This document shows, piece by piece, positions 23,196-36,259 of a stretch of DNA of 64,000 bases (position 1 is its first letter; every line of letters starts with the position of its first letter). The notes under the pieces were generated by a model, which made no database searches, had not been told where the DNA came from, and worked only from the letters and a program-made list of their open reading frames with translations. Location of the stretch: NCBI RefSeq assembly GCF_030867145.1, contig NC_134440.1, forward strand, positions 6,510,001 through 6,574,000. Direction: 5' to 3'. Both the position numbers and the translations under genes were made by a program. The stretch comes from Opisthocomus hoazin. Taxonomy: Eukaryota > Chordata > Aves > Opisthocomiformes > Opisthocomidae.

Positions 23196-26100
23196 CCTCC
23201 GTCAGCACCCACTTACGAACCCTGCAACCTCCCTCCTGTCATCGCCACGGGGTCTGGATTGCAACCTTGAGCTTGGTCAATGGCATGCCCATAGTGGTCA
23301 GAAAATGGTGGCCTGGGCTTCGCGCTGGGCACGGCAGCGGCTGGCAGCAGGCAGCTGCCCGATGGGCTCTGCCAGAGCTGCTTGCGTTGCGTGGGTCTTC
23401 TCCCAGCCCAGTGACTTCATTTAATTAATGACTGAATTTCACAGGGCTTTTCCCTTTATTAGATAAACTAACTTGACTTTAAAATTGGTCTGAATGTGTG
23501 GCCTTTCAGGGGTGAAAGAATATACCAATTGACGCCCAGCAGAACTATTTTTGGGTCTTTTATTATGCTGTTTCCTTTTCTTTTGTATGTGTGGCGATGC
23601 GGCTGGGCTCGGCGTTTGCGCGGTGTAGAGGCGTGTGAAAGGCCTGTCCTGCTCCTCAGCGAGCCGCGTGCCGGGAAGCACCCGGGAGAGGCTGTGTCCC
23701 CCGTGTCGGTGGAGTTTCTGGCCTGGGAATTTCCACGTTGTGCAGCAGATTGAATACACGGGGGGGACAGCGATCAGCGGGACTTTCTTAAAACTTTGTG
23801 GTGAAATACAAAGGGCTCTCTGTTTGGCTAAACCTTGGGAATTCAACATTTGAAATGTGTTTCTGAGCGGCTCTGCGAAGTTCGATGCGAAGGCTGCTAC
23901 TAAAAGCGGTTTCAGAAAGAAAAACGCAGATATCGTCCAGCGGAGCGACAGAATAAGGAACGTGCCGCGTCGCTCACCCGCCCTGGGGCCTCGCTCCGCT
24001 CCTTTGGCTTCGGAGCAGCGTCGGCGAGCGCGGAGGAGAACCGGGGAAGGGCGATGGTGGAGGTGGCACCGGGCTGCTGGGCAGCTGCTCTCCTGTGCAG
24101 CAGCGTGGGGCCATCTCGGAAGGAGAAAGCGCGGCGGTGGCCTGGATCCGCTCCGCTCTCGGCACACCAAAATGCGGTTCCCATCTTGGGTTTTACAACT
24201 GAAAACACACAGCCCCTTCGCCGGGCGGGAACACGATGGCAGAGCTGATGGAGGGGAGCGATTAGCTTTTGGGAGACAGCTGGCAGCGTGGAGGTGCCGC
24301 CTCGCCAGGGTTATGGATGGCCGGGCGTGCCTGCCGCAGCCGCGCTCGGCCTCCTCCTCTGCTCCTCGCTGGGCCCGAGGCAAGCGCGGGGACAGACCAA
24401 TGCTTCTCATATCATAAATCCAAAGAGCAGCCGGAACCCTGGTCCCGCCAAGGCGAGCTGTGCTGGAGGCTGCTGGGCTGGCTCGGAGGTGCAGGGCCCG
24501 GCTGTCGTTAGTGCCAGTCCAGCCCCGCTTGCCCGAATTGGTCTGATCCTCACTCTCCGTGTTGAAAATCTCTCCTTTGATCATAGAAAACCAGGATGGT
24601 CTCGTACCGAGAAACCGAGCTAGCGCAGAATGGCCGTGGGAAGGTATTTGTGAAGGGGCAGGGGGGAGTGATGGAAAAAATGTGCATGCGTGTGTCCACC
24701 TGTGCCGGTTCGCTGCTCGGTTCTGAAGCAGCTCGGCCTCTCGGGCGTGCTCTGTAACTTCGGTTTTTGCATGAAGCGCTCGCTGTGTCTGAGACGCGGT
24801 GGCTGCTCGGTGAAGCACGATACCTGCTTGATAAATCTGGTATCATGAGATTTATTTTGGCACGAGTGGTTTTGTTGGAAGCCGTCGCCTCAGCGATGGC
24901 GCTGGTGGTGAGTAAGGATGCTGAAAACCGTGCGAGAGGAAGGCGGGGGTTCGCTGCTCCCCGCTCGCTTCTGGGGAGCCGTGGGGACAGGGTGACAGGC
25001 ACGGGCTCGTCACCGAAGGGCTGCCGCTAGCCGCAGCCGCAGAGGTAGCTGGGCTGGGCTCGGTGGGAACGCTGAGCAGCCATCCCGTGTTGGCACCGTC
25101 TTGCAGGACGGCAGCGCGGCTTCCTGAAAAGGAAACGAGAGCCATCGGTCATTTTGAGAAACGCCTCGCTCGCTGGGGTTTGCCGCAGGGCTTTCGCAGC
25201 AGCGAGGCAGTGGGACACGAGCCGCCCCGGCGCTGGGGTCACCGGGGGGGAAGTGGCCGCGCGTCTGAGCCCCCCTGGCCGGCGGGAGACTTCCGGCTGC
25301 AGCTGCGCAAGAAACGGGACCTTTTTTTCCCCCTCCTCTTTTGAAAAAGGAAGCTCTTTGCCTCAGCGCCTACGAACGCTCGTAGGAGTTGCAGAGACGG
25401 GTGAGCCGTTGCAGGAGTCATCTGCCGAGGCCAGAAACGCAGGTAGGAGCTTGCTGCTGCGCCGGGTTGGGGATTTTCCCCAACCCCAGTGTTGTCAAAC
25501 CCCTGCTCGGTGCTAGCGGGGAGCGCTGGGTGTTGCTGGGAGCAGTTGTGGGACTCTGGAAGAGGGTTTTGGCTGTTCTGCCGCTGCGGGGAGGGCAGGA
25601 TCCAACAGGAACGTTGCTCGCACCCGGAAGGCCTCGGGACGTGGCAGCAGGCTCCGAGGGGAGTCGGTTCCCCGGGGTGCTGGGGGAGGTGAGTGTCTCT
25701 CCTTTTCTCATACCCACTCTGAGCGGCGTGTAGAAGTAACCAGGAGCTGGGGAAGCAACCGGGCTCTGCCCGGAGCCTGGTTTTAAAGTCAGGCAGCGCT
25801 GCGTGATCCGCCGTTCCCGGCGAGGGAAGAGGGACAGCGGAGCCCTGCCCTGGCTTGCCACCAGCGCTGGGACTGGAGCTGCGGGACAGGGAGTGGGGGG
25901 AGAGCAGGAGCTTTCGGGCAGGGCAGGGAGGGCCAGGCCTCGGCAGCCCTGCCCGGGCAGGCAAGTCGCCTCCTGAACCCGCACCACGCCGAGCCGCTCC
26001 CCTCGCGTCCTTGGGAATAGCGGAGCAGCTGGAGGTTTGTCCGTGCTCCGGACAGCCTGCCGCGGCGTGGGGCGTTCTGCGGCAGTTGTGGATCTCGGAG

Positions 26101-29100
26101 GGGTGGCCAAGGTCCTCTCGGAGCACCACTGACATCTGCTGTAATCTTGGCTGGCTGCGAAGGAGGAGTAAGCAATATGTCCTGCACGTCTGCTTGGGGA
26201 GGATTTTTTTTCCCCCCTCACCTTTGAAGCTTGCGAATACCGTCCGGGTGCGTTGCACGTCCCATTCCCTAATGGTTCCCAGCCGGTCCTTTCTGTCCTG
26301 CGTGAAGGCCGTGTCTCAGTGCTGCCCGCGCTGTGACTCCTGCCCGAGGAAGTAGGTGTTGTACGTGTGAGATCATCTTCGAGCAATGTCAGGGATGTTT
26401 TTGGTCTCTGTGCCTTTTTCCTTAGGGCTAAATGTTTCTTTCAGCTCAGCTGTTTCTTTCAGCTCAGTTGCAGTCAAAGACCATAATTAAATAGGCTGCA
26501 TCTGCTTGGGGTCTTAGCTACTCATTTTGCTAATGCCTTCAGACGGATGCTGCTGTGTCAGGCTCCCCACTTCTCAGGAATGAGCTCTCCATAGGAAGAG
26601 GAAGTTTGTCTGTAGGACGGGTACTGCCTTGATGCCGCAGGAGCCATATTAAAAGCCTTCTCACCCTGCTCAGGTGACAATTTCTTCTGGAAAATGGTCG
26701 GTGTTCGCTTCTTGATGCGCGTGGCCAAGCCCAGGGGATGTTTGGGTTTTTTTTTCCCTGCAGTTTTGCCATTCCATGTCACCCCCTCCTCATCTCTGTG
26801 CCGGGCCCTGCAGCCGCAGCCTGACCCCAGCTCGAGAACTCGTCCTTGTCTCGCGGCAGGGCCAGTGCCTGGCTGCAGTCTCGGGCCGGCTCGGATGCGA
26901 GCGGAGTCGCTGGAATCGGACAGATCTTACAGAAAATAACCAGGAACAGAGTCATACCGTGCCGAGGATGCTGCCAGTCCTCCGGGAGCCGTGTGGAGGG
27001 CGACGCTCGTGCTGCTTTATGGTTTGTTTGTTTTAAAGGACGTTTCTTTCTCCATCTCCAGCATAAGGAAATGATTGCATGCAAATGCATCCCCGGGACT
27101 GATTTCCTGCTGGGGATCACGGCAGGCTCGGCACCTGCTGTCCACATTGTTGGTGGCTTGGAGCAGGTCCTGCTTCGGCTCCGGACGTGGCACCGCGTGG
27201 AGCGGGCGCAGTCCCCGGGTGCCTCCGCCTCGGCGTTTTGCTGCAGGATGTGGTCAGGCTGTGACACAGCTCTCGGTAACCAAAGCTGCTGCCTCGTGCC
27301 CAGACGTCCCCCCGCGGCGTTCGCTACTTCCCCTAACCACGCCTGTGCTGTGGTCACACACCTCCTAAGGACACGTTTTCGGGGGTTTTTCTTCTTTTCG
27401 ACTCTCACTCAGGGTCGCAGCAGCTGTTTTAGCGTGTGTGGCGAAAGCACGCGTGCCGTGAATTCACCTTGCAGCCCAGAGTGGATCTCGCTGAGCCGCG
27501 TTAAAATCGGGTTTTGGTTTCTCCCGACGCGTGTCGTGGCCCGTGTCGCAGCAGGAGTTTGGATCTCTGCTGTTACAGAGGTTACTGAGCCCGTTCCCGC
27601 AGGAAAAGCAGCGCTGGGAGATGTCGAGCCTGCTCTTAGTGGGACGAACTGAAGTGGTTTGGGTTTTCTTCCTTGCCATAATTAAATAAGAAAAACATTA
27701 GGCCTTGGTTTAAATCTTTCTAATCTTTCTCCGGAGAAGAAGTGCTGATTAGCACGCTGCAGCATCTGTCGGAGACGGGCTGAGCTGCGGCGAAGGTGGT
27801 CTTGACCTTGAATTTGGGATTTTCCTGCCAACATTTGAGGGCACAGATTACCTATTTGAACAACACTGTGGCTTCATGTAAACCTAAGCAGATCTCTGCT
27901 TGGTGACAGGGATTTGTTTGCCAGCTTCCTTACGAAGTTATGGAAACTCTTTATTTGCCCGATTGGGTAAGGCGTCAGCTGTACTTAATTTCTGTTACTT
28001 GATTTGTTTCTCTATCCACCACATATAAAATAATATTTTTGGTACACATTCTGCCCTAAGCTTCCATCAAAGAGCAGCTCGACACAAATTATACGAGGGG
28101 ATGGATGTGGGAACAAAGGAGGTATAATTAGCTACAGATAAATAGAGCTGTGCTGCTCGTCAGCATCCTTTCAGATCTTAACTTGTGTCTCACCCTCTTG
28201 GAGCTAATTCTTTGCCACAGACTGGAAGAGGAAGGTGAGCTTTCCCTGGTCTCCCAGCTTTCAACCAGCCTTGAAGTCAGCTAAACTGAAGTGAAAAATA
28301 TGTTTATGGTCTGTCTGCACCTGCAGAAGAGGCTGTGGCTGCGCTGAGAGCTGGGGTTATTTCAGGGTACTCTCTTTCCGGGTGCCTGAGCTGCGACTTC
28401 TTCTTCTTCTTCTTGTTCCCCTCCCCCCGTTCGTGCCGGGTTCCCAGTGCTACGGCAGCGCGCAGCCCCTGCTCGCCAGGCGCTTTCGTTGGTGTGCAGC
28501 TGGCCGCGGATCTGAGCTTTGCTGGAGGTTGGTCGTAGCCTCACCTTCTCGGCAGGCTGATTTGCAAAGAGGTGGGGGGGAAGCGGAGGTGAAAAATCTG
28601 ACCCAGGTAAAACCAACTTGTAACTCTTGGTGTGTCGGAGCTGAATGGGGGGGTCTCCTTGTTTCTGTGGGGTTTGGGTCTCAGCGTGCTGATGTCGGGG
28701 TGAGCGGCAGCGATCGCCTGCAGAGGCCGAGCTGGGGAGGACTGCGCCCCGACGTCTCGCTCTGCCCCTTCCCGTCGCGCCTCTTCCCTCTGGGGCTGGC
28801 CCCTCCGGCCCCACGCTGCGCGAGGGAGGCCTTCCAGGGGCGGCTCTTCATTCCGATCCGCTGCAAGCTGGGCTGCGAAGAGGAGGGGGGGGAAGGAAAG
28901 CTGGCGTCGGCTTCCCCTGCTGCTCAGATCTGGGGCAAGGGCCCAGATGGTATCCCAGATCTCTTCCTATGGGATTTAGGCAAGGTTTCCTGTTGAGAGC
29001 ACTGCTTCTAATCGCTGCCCTTCTGTGCTGCCTTGCAGATTGGGACCAGATGAGCAGAGGGAGGTTTCTGTGAAGATCAGAGCCCCGGGAAGTGACCCAG

Positions 29101-29162
29101 CAGCGCCGCGTCTCCGGCTGTTGTCGCTACGGTCCTGGAAAAGCAAGAAGAGGAGAAGCAAA

Positions 29163-32100
29163 ATGTCCCATGCTTTAAAGCAAGTGTTCAATAAAGACAA
29201 AACCTTCCGGCCCAAGCGCAAGTTTGAGCCGGGGACTCAGCGGTTTGAGCTGCACAAGAAGGCTCAGGCCTCGCTCAACGCTGGCCTGGACTTGAAAGTG
29301 GCCGTCCAGCTGCCGCCAGGAGAGGAGCAGAACGACTGGGTGGCCGTGCACGTGGTGGACTTCTTCAACCGCATCAACCTGATCTATGGCACCATCAGTG
29401 ACTATTGCACGGAGCAGTCCTGCCCTGTCATGTCGGGGGGCCCCAAGTACGAGTACCGATGGCAGGACGAGCACAAGTACCGAAAACCCACAGCCCTTTC
29501 TGCTCCCCAGTACATGAACCTCTTGATGGACTGGATTGAGGTACAGATCAACAACGAGGACATCTTTCCCACAAATGTTGGTGAGTTTGGGCTGGAGGGC
29601 GGAGAGGGGCTGGTGCAGAGCCTTCTGCTTTGAGCTCTTGGGTCCCGTTCCTGGTCCGGGAGATGCCGTTGCATAGGTCACCCACAGAATCACAGAATGG
29701 TGGGGGTTGGCAGGGCCCTCTGTGGGTGACCCAGCCCAACCCCCCGCCGAAGCAGGGTCACCCAGAGCAGGCTGCACAGCACTGCGTCCAGGCAGAGCTT
29801 GAATATCTCCAGAGAAGGAGACTCCACAACCTCCCTGGGCAGCCTGGGCCAGGGCTCCGTCACCCTCAGAGTGAAGAAGTTCTTCTTCGGGTTCTTCTGC
29901 TGCTACCCGAGCAGCAGAGCTAGTTCCTTTGTGCTGCGCAGAGGCTGGCGGCGTAGTAAGCTCTTCTGAGCACTTGAGAAAGTTCAGAGCTCTTGTGGAG
30001 TGCTAAAATACCCCGAGCTGTGCCAGATCCCCTGTGGAGTCCTGGATCCCTCGAGGAAAGCCGAGCTGAGCCTAGGCAGCGAAAACAAGAGGCTGCTCTT
30101 GGAGAAGTCGGTCTCTGACATGACTCTTGCGTCCTTCATGCTGGACGTGGTCTCCTGACGGACGGCTCTTTCGGAGCTGATTGCTAGCTTGGGTTCGAGG
30201 CGCGTGCTCAGCATCGGCCTGGTGATGGTGGCCGCGTTTCCATAATTAGCCTCTTTATTATTACAGGCTGGCGTTAGCTGACTCTGCCCTTTCTAGCTCG
30301 GGGCTTCCTGGCGTGCCCTTGGCTGTTTGTTGCAGTGGGGTGGGATGCTGACATGTGCGGGGAGGGAGGGGCAGGGTTTGATCTGTTGCCAGGGTGATGG
30401 AAAGGAGAATTTGGCCAAAGACACCTAAACCTGCATATCCAGACGCAGTTTTGTGTACTGGCTTTGGGACAAGGATTGTTGGCTTTTTTGTTTATTTTGT
30501 GCTGAGTAAGGCATGAGAACTCAGTGTCTAACGCATGAGGTAAATATGATTGATCCCACCCAGAGCTTTCATCTTCTGGGACGCCAAAGACAAGAGGCAG
30601 CAGAGCTCCCTCCCTCCTGCCCCGGCGTTCATCCCGTCGGAGCTCTGATGGGACGAGGTTGGCCTCTGACAGGGACACGTCTGCCGCCTCTGCCACACCG
30701 GCATCCGCGGAGCTCTGCCAGAACGCTGCTGAAACCCGGCGTGAGCGGGCAGAGCGGGGAGCTGGGCCGTAAAGAGCCGGTCCTTCAGACAGCTGCAGCG
30801 CTGCAGTCCTCCCCGCCTGTTCCTCCGGTCGCCCGAACGGCTGCTGCCTGGCTTTGGCGTTGCTGTTTCCAGCTCCGCTTCTACCAGATTCCTCGCCCTT
30901 AAGGCTGACTGACGCGCTGCGGTTCTTGCGGAGCGCTGAAAGGGTCGAACTAATCCCCGCTCCTCCAGAAGCAACCTGTGTGGACTTTAAAGTGTAATAT
31001 TCTGCGGAGATGGGCAGTTGGCCAGGCCACTCCGCAGCAGGGCCCTGGCTACGCAGATGCCGAAGCACTGCCACCTTTAAAGGGGACCTTAAAGTCTTTC
31101 ATTCTTAACCAAAGAGCTAAAGACAGACCAAAATACGAGATAACTGTGAGGAGTGAACAGCACCGAGTCTTGCTTTTGGGAAGTTGCTGCTGGAGTGGAA
31201 CTCGGTCGTGTCTGGTGTTTGTGTAAACACGACGAGTAGGAGTAGAAGAGAGCTCTGTCAGACTGCAGCAGCTGCTGGGAATCTCCGAGGCTGGTCTCTT
31301 GCTTTTGGTCGCTGGCAGCGATCGATGGCACGCAGCGCTCCGTCGCTTAAGAAGTCTGTGCTTTGAAAAATCTGATCCCAATGGAAGGGAAGAAGGAGAG
31401 GGGAACTGGGAATTACCAGGGACAGAAGCCCTCTGGCCTCAATCAGTCAGTTTTATCAGTTTATTTTAGCCCCGAGGAACTGGTTTTGACTTGGCTGAAG
31501 GTTTCTCGTGGTTGTGCCTCTCCTCCCAGGTACTCCCTTCCCCAAGAACTTCCTCCCGGTGGTGAAGAAGATCCTGTCCAGGCTGTTCCGGGTCTTTGTC
31601 CACGTCTACATCCACCATTTTGACAGGATCACCCAGATGGGGTCGGAAGCCCACGTCAACACCTGCTACAAGCACTTTTACTACTTCGTGAAAGAGTTCA
31701 ATCTCATAGACACCAAGGAGCTGGAACCGCTGGTGAGTGGCTGCCTGAGCTCGGGGCACGCGTTGGTCTGTCGGGGTCCGCAGCCGGTGGGGTGGGCTGG
31801 GGCTGGAGGGGTCGCAGAGGTCTCTGGAGCGTCCTCGAAACCAGTTCCCCAAATTCAGGCCATCGGTTGGCCTCGCGGTTTTACTGTCGGGGAACTGGGA
31901 GTGGGGACGTGCGAGCGCAGCTGAGCCGGGGCCGGTTGGGCATTGGCTGGGGGAAGCTGACTTGTTCCCCAGTGGCCTCCTTGCGTTTCCAGCAGCTGGC
32001 TCGCCGTGGCTGCGTGCGCGGCGTGAGCCTGGCGCTGTTAGCCATCCAGGGCGCAGAGGGAAGGGTAGAACCTCCATCCCTGCGCTTACTTCCCATGCTG

Positions 32101-32652
32101 AAGAGCAAGGACAACACCACTGCCCTCACAAGGAGTCTGGAGGGTGGGACCAGTTAGGCCTGGGAGGTGGTGATGGTGTTTCTAAAGCCGTGAGCAGCAG
32201 AGCTGACGTGCAGAGCCGTTGGGCAGCGGTGCCTGGCCGCGGGGGGAGCAGGGACCTGCCCAAACTGGAGCTCTCGGTAGCGTAGAGTCGTAGAATCACT
32301 GAGGTTGGAAAAGACCTCGAAGATCAAGTGCAGCTGTCAACCCAACACCCCCATGCCTGCCAAACCATGTCCTGAAGTGCCACGTCTACACGGTTTTGAA
32401 CCCCTCCAGGGATGGGGACTCCCCCACTGCCCTGGGCAGCCTGGGCCAAGGCCCTGACCACTCGTTCAGTGAAGAAATTTCAGGAAAGCAATAAAGCAGT
32501 GTCACCACGTGCCTGAGAAGGGCGTTTCCGACTACACAAAGGTGAGGCTTTCTCATCTGCACCCTCACCTGGCAGTCTGGGTCTTCATTCGTGGTCCCTT
32601 GTCTTCTCTGTCCCTTTGGCAGAAGGAAATGACCTCCCGGATGTGCCACTGA
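29163..32652 (+). CDS. MOB3A: MOB kinase activator 3A, copy 1 (3 coding exons)
   Basis: MOB-family scaffold; MOB3 proteins are reported to bind MST-type kinases of the Hippo pathway. Coding exons 29163-29580, 31530-31732 and 32623-32652 (stop 32650-32652) give 216 residues, against 217 in human. Exon 2 starts at 29039 with non-coding sequence. The ATG at 29163 has A at -3 and is followed by the conserved [20 protein letters not shown]. Zinc ligands are present: Cys82 and Cys87 (CTEQSC), His164 and His169 (HVYIHH). The C-terminus is [10 protein letters not shown] 7-codon upstream ORF starts at 29050, and the frame is open upstream of the ATG to the exon start. This copy alone is joined to the promoter/exon 1 region and keeps the conserved Asp80 and Ile129, so it looks like the ancestral gene. 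Confidence 0.96.
29684..29903 (-). repeat. CR1 3' fragment in MOB3A intron 2 (unit 1)
   Basis: Antisense CR1 tail (ACAGAATCACAGAATGGTGG, then the CACCCAGAGCAGGCTGCACA block) about 100 bp after the exon 2 donor. Present at the same place in units 2 (41384-41603) and 3 (53088-53307), so it predates the duplications. Confidence 0.93.
32284..32480 (-). repeat. CR1-like 3' fragment in MOB3A intron 3 (unit 1)
   Basis: TAGAATCACTGAGGTTGGAA, then AACCATGTCCTGAAGTGCCA and GAACCCCTCCAGGGATGGGG, an older CR1-type avian repeat in reverse orientation ending near GTGAAGAAATTTC. It is repeated in units 2 and 3 (about 43984-44180 and 55688-55884). Confidence 0.8.
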
Positions 32653-33940
32653 GACCAGAGCTTCCTGCGCCCGCCTCGGCGTCTCTCCTGAGGGCTCCGA
32701 GTCCCGCTCCTGCGCCGGAGCCGTGATGCAAGCGAAGAACAGAGAGACGCTTTGTTAAAGAAATCTATATATTTTTAATGAGTTTCAATGTAAAACTGTG
32801 ATGTTGCAGGAATATTTTTTTAAAGATGCTCTAGATAAACTAGTTTTTTATAGTAATTTCTATAAAAAAAAAAAAAAAAAAAATATTTTTGGCCGCTTGG
32901 TGGAAATGCTTGCTCTGTGGGGAGGGAGGAGCCGCCCCGTGCTGCCTCTGCCTCGAGGGTCCCCTCTCTGCAGCGGCACCAAGCGAGCCGAGCCGGATGC
33001 CTCAGAAAGAGCCACGCGGTGTGTCTGGTGCTGCCGTGGCAGCGGTGCTTCCCTCCCGACACCCATTTCCCACCCGGGAAGGGAGGTTACCTGGGGACCG
33101 GGGAAGAAACGCCAGTGTACGTGGATCCCCTGCGGTGCTGTTTGGTTCCAGCACCTCTTGCACCGGCTGCGAGTCCCGTTTTGGGACAGAGCTGCTTTTG
33201 TGCTCGCCCTCCGCTTGGCCTCCTGTCCCCGAGGCTTGGCCCTCCTTGCTTTCCCTCTGAAAGAAGCTGACCTTGGGTTTCTTTGGTGGCGAGGCCAGCG
33301 CTGCCACCGCTGATGGCGTCCGAGCCGAGCTGCTCCCTGCGCTCAGCCCAGCGGCGGGGTCCCACGGGGGCTGGGGAGCCGCGCTGGCAGCGTTCGGCCG
33401 GGCTCACCTGTGCCTGGGGGGAGCGAGCAGAGGGAAGGCGCTGGGGCAGGCGTGGGGAAGCCGCTTCCCCATCTCGTGGTACGCTGACCCTGCTGAGAAG
33501 GAACTGGGCTGCTGGCCCTCCGGCCTCGCTTACTGGCGGTGTGGGGGCCATTTTCTGCTTCCCAAGAGGGTACGGAGCCTTCTCCCTCTTCCCGAGCAGC
33601 ACGGCCCCCCGCAGCCACGCGCGTCTCGTAACCAAAGCTGCAGACCGACGGCCCCGCTGCTGCTCGCGCAAGCGACTCGGCGGCGTGGCGAGGGCTTTGC
33701 AGGGCCCTCGAGGTAGGTAGATGGGTCTACCTAGGATCGGAGGGTTTACAGTAGGACAAAAGGTTTCTATGAACAATGACCAAAACGTACCGCTAACCAC
33801 TTCTTCCTTACAAAGTTTTTCTGTGTCCTGGAATCTCTGTACGTATGTGACTCTCATTTCTCGTACTGTCGGTTGGACGCTCGTACCAATACCACTGTAG
33901 TTCTCTGAAACGGAACAATAAATTATGTCGTATTTACATA
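32653..33940 (+). other. MOB3A: MOB3A 3' UTR, copy 1
   Basis: From the stop to about 20 bases past an AATAAA at 33917-33922. Contains an A20 homopolymer (about 32864-32883) followed by TATTTTT. In copies 2 and 3 the tract is A19-G-A4 and A18-G-A4, which makes it a natural tag for each copy. The last 200 bp are A/T-rich and unlike the GC-rich surroundings, as expected for the conserved end of a 3' UTR. Confidence 0.7.
33917..33922 (+). terminator. MOB3A copy 1 poly(A) signal AATAAA
   Basis: Canonical hexamer in GGAACAATAAATTATG, followed by T/G-rich sequence (ATGTCGTATTT). The same signal lies at 45621-45626 and 57324-57329 in the other copies. Read-through of this signal would be needed for the MOB3A promoter to reach copies 2 and 3. 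Confidence 0.7.
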
Positions 33941-35849
33941 GCACGCCCCGATTGCTGAATGTCTCGTGGTCACGCGTTCGCCAGAGGGGTTTTATCAGCA
34001 AAATAAACAGGGTGTGTTTGGGCTCCCCGGGAAGGCCGCTGGAGTTGCTGAAAGCTCTTGGGCGAGCGCTTCTGGCCGTGCTGCCCTCGGGTTTGGTTCC
34101 TCCTGCTCTGGGGGGCCGGGGCTGCCCCCAGCTCCCCGTGCGTTCCCGGGGCCATGGGGCAGAGCACGCGGGCCTGGAGCTCACCCAGGGGGCTGGGGTC
34201 GTCCTGATTTGTCTTTCCAATGTCCCTGTACCCAAGGGCTGCTTCTCCCAGCCATAAACCTTGGGTGGATGTGGGCTGGAGAGGTGAACTCGAGTTTCCC
34301 CGCTTGCTGTTGGGCTCTTCGCTGCCGAGTAGCCGTGGGGCTGACGGGCTGCACTGGCCAAGGCTCTGCGTTCGGGGTCCGCAGGCTGTTTTCCGGAGGG
34401 GGAGAGGAATCCTGGGCTCTGCAGCCGTAGCTCCTGCCTGTCCCGGACCCAGCCGTGCCCTGCCTGCAGCACCAGGCCCTCCCGCTCCCCTGGCATGTCT
34501 GCCGCAGGCTCCCTGCCCAGCCCAGCTGCTGGTCCCCCCCAAGCCCCCTCCCGCCCCTCTCCTGGGTTTTCGTGGGTGCAGCTCAGCCGCAGCCCTGTCT
34601 CCCCTCGGCTGGGTGCTGCTGGAGGGTTTGGCGTGGCTGCCCGGTGCTGTGGCCCGAGCCCCCCGCGGAGCTGAGACCCAGCGCTGCTGGGGAGGGGGGG
34701 CAGCAACCCCCCAGCCCCTGCTGCCCCCGGGAGTGAGCGAGGCCGGATGCTGCGCAGGGGCAGGAAAGGGCACAAACCCGCATCCGCTGCTCTGTGTCGC
34801 ACGCTGTCCCCAACAGAGGGGGCAGTCCCTCGCTGCCTCGCCTTACCCAAGGGCTTGGCCAGTGGCAGCATAAAAAAAGGGGCCCTCGGGTTCATTTCTG
34901 CCCCCTGCGAAGCCAAGAGGGTGCCAGGATGCAGCCACTGGCCCCAGCGTCTGCCAGCCCGGGGGTGGTCGAGCCCCCGCCGCGGCTCCAATGCCCTGTG
35001 CGGGCAGCGAGGGTGCAGGGGGGGTGGTTCTGGGGATTTGGGACATTTTCTGCTCCTTCAGGGAAACCGGGCACTGCGCCAGCCTGGACCCCCCCCTCCC
35101 AGCGCATCCCCCAGCTCCCGGGGCGCCCGCAGCGAGCTGGCTGCAGTGCGTCGGGGATGCTCCTGTGGCTTTCGCCCCTTCCCGGGGAATCTGGAGGATG
35201 GAGAGGGGCAAAAAAGAGCCCCGGTTGTTTAAAAGCCGCCTGGAAATGCTTCTCCCATCTGCTGCCAGCGAGCAAGGCGGGACCCCCGCTGCGGCACGGC
35301 GCAAGCCCCCTCACCCCAAGCACCCTGAAAGCGCAGCTCCCAGAGCTCCCGGCCCGTGTTCTGGGGGTGCAGGGGTTTCCCCTCCCGCAGCGACTCGCCC
35401 CGTCTTCCCCATGGACGCCCGCGCCGAGGCCCCGCTCAGCCCCGCCATCGCCAGCTCCTCGCGCCCCGGGTCTTGGCCGGTGCAGAGCAGTGGAGCTGGG
35501 GCCGGCCGTGTCCCTGCGGGGCTGCTGGGGGCCGGGGGGTGCTCCCCACTGCACCGGCGTCTCCCCTCAAAGGTGTTTTGGGGCGTGAAACCACCCTGTG
35601 CCATGTTTGTGCCCTCCCCCGGGGCCACGCTACCCGGCTGCTTCGGCTGCGGGGTTACGGGTGCTCCCTAACCCCAAGGCATCTGGCTGGGGAAACTGAG
35701 GCACGGCACAACGCTCCCTGCCCCGCGCGTGGCCGCCCTTCCTTGGGCAGCTCTGCCGCGGGGGGCCCTGGGCGTAGGGGGAGGCACCCCCAAAATACGA
35801 GAAACCCAAGTGGGGTTTGGGGACCGGGGACACGTCCCTGGGGAGAAAC
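33941..35849. other. GC-rich spacer between MOB3A 3' end and CR1 (unit 1)
   Basis: About 1.9 kb without a recognised gene or repeat. Several long open frames on both strands (for example a 634-residue minus-strand frame over 33087-34991) reflect high GC. Their predicted proteins are Pro/Gly/Arg/Ala-rich with no family resemblance. The spacer recurs almost unchanged at about 45645-47553 and 57348-59256. Confidence 0.6.
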
Positions 35850-36259
35850 CCAGCTACTGAAGGTGAAGGGCTCTGGAGCAGAGGCTCGCGCCGAGGGACC
35901 CTTTCTCCAGTGGCAAAACCGCAGCGGCGAGGCGGCAAAAAGTGCCGAGAGAGAGAGAGGAGACCCCAGCCCTCCCCCGAGCGGGAAAGCGGGAAGTGCC
36001 AACGAGCGGCAGCTCTGCCTCAGCGGGCGCGGAGTCGAGTGTGACAGCGGCCAAACCCCCGCACGGGTAAGAGCGGCCCCCAGGGAGCGCGAGCGACCAG
36101 AGCCGGCAAACAGAGCCGGCGCAGCAGCCCGGGAGCGGCGCAGCAGTTTGCGCAGCAGTTTGCGCAGCAGTTCGAGCGGGGAAGGCGACTGGCAGGGTGC
36201 AGCCGCCCCTGCTGGCAACTCAAGCAGGGGGCATCGCCTATCCAGGAGATATTCTAGCC

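Larger units (their letters stand above)
18951..28938 (+). other. MOB3A: MOB3A intron 1 (about 10 kb)
   Basis: Sequence between the presumed first exon and the first duplicated unit. Apart from the two antisense CR1 fragments (19932-20130, 22666-23195) and an 18-bp tandem duplication at 26433-26468, nothing was recognised. Long GC-driven frames on the minus strand (for example 23439-24818 and 25239-26258) resemble no known family and are not called as genes. Confidence 0.6.

Noticed and set aside
23439-24818. 459-residue minus-strand frame in MOB3A intron 1
   Set aside because: GC-rich open frame with no recognisable domain, no splice or promoter context.
25239-26386. Overlapping 339- and 322-residue minus-strand frames
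   Set aside because: Two long overlapping frames in different phases point to base composition rather than coding.
26433-26468. 18-bp tandem duplication TGTTTCTTTCAGCTCAG
   Set aside because: Resembles a doubled splice acceptor, but no exon follows; probably a small slippage event.
29025-29162. Possible N-terminal extension of MOB3A upstream of the ATG
   Set aside because: The frame is open and recurs in all copies, but the sequence is unlike MOB3 N-termini and the family start matches the ATG at 29163.
33087-34991. 634-residue minus-strand frame, repeated in all three units
   Set aside because: Its conservation only reflects the recent duplication; Pro/Arg/Gly/Ala-rich and antisense to the MOB3A 3' UTR and spacer.
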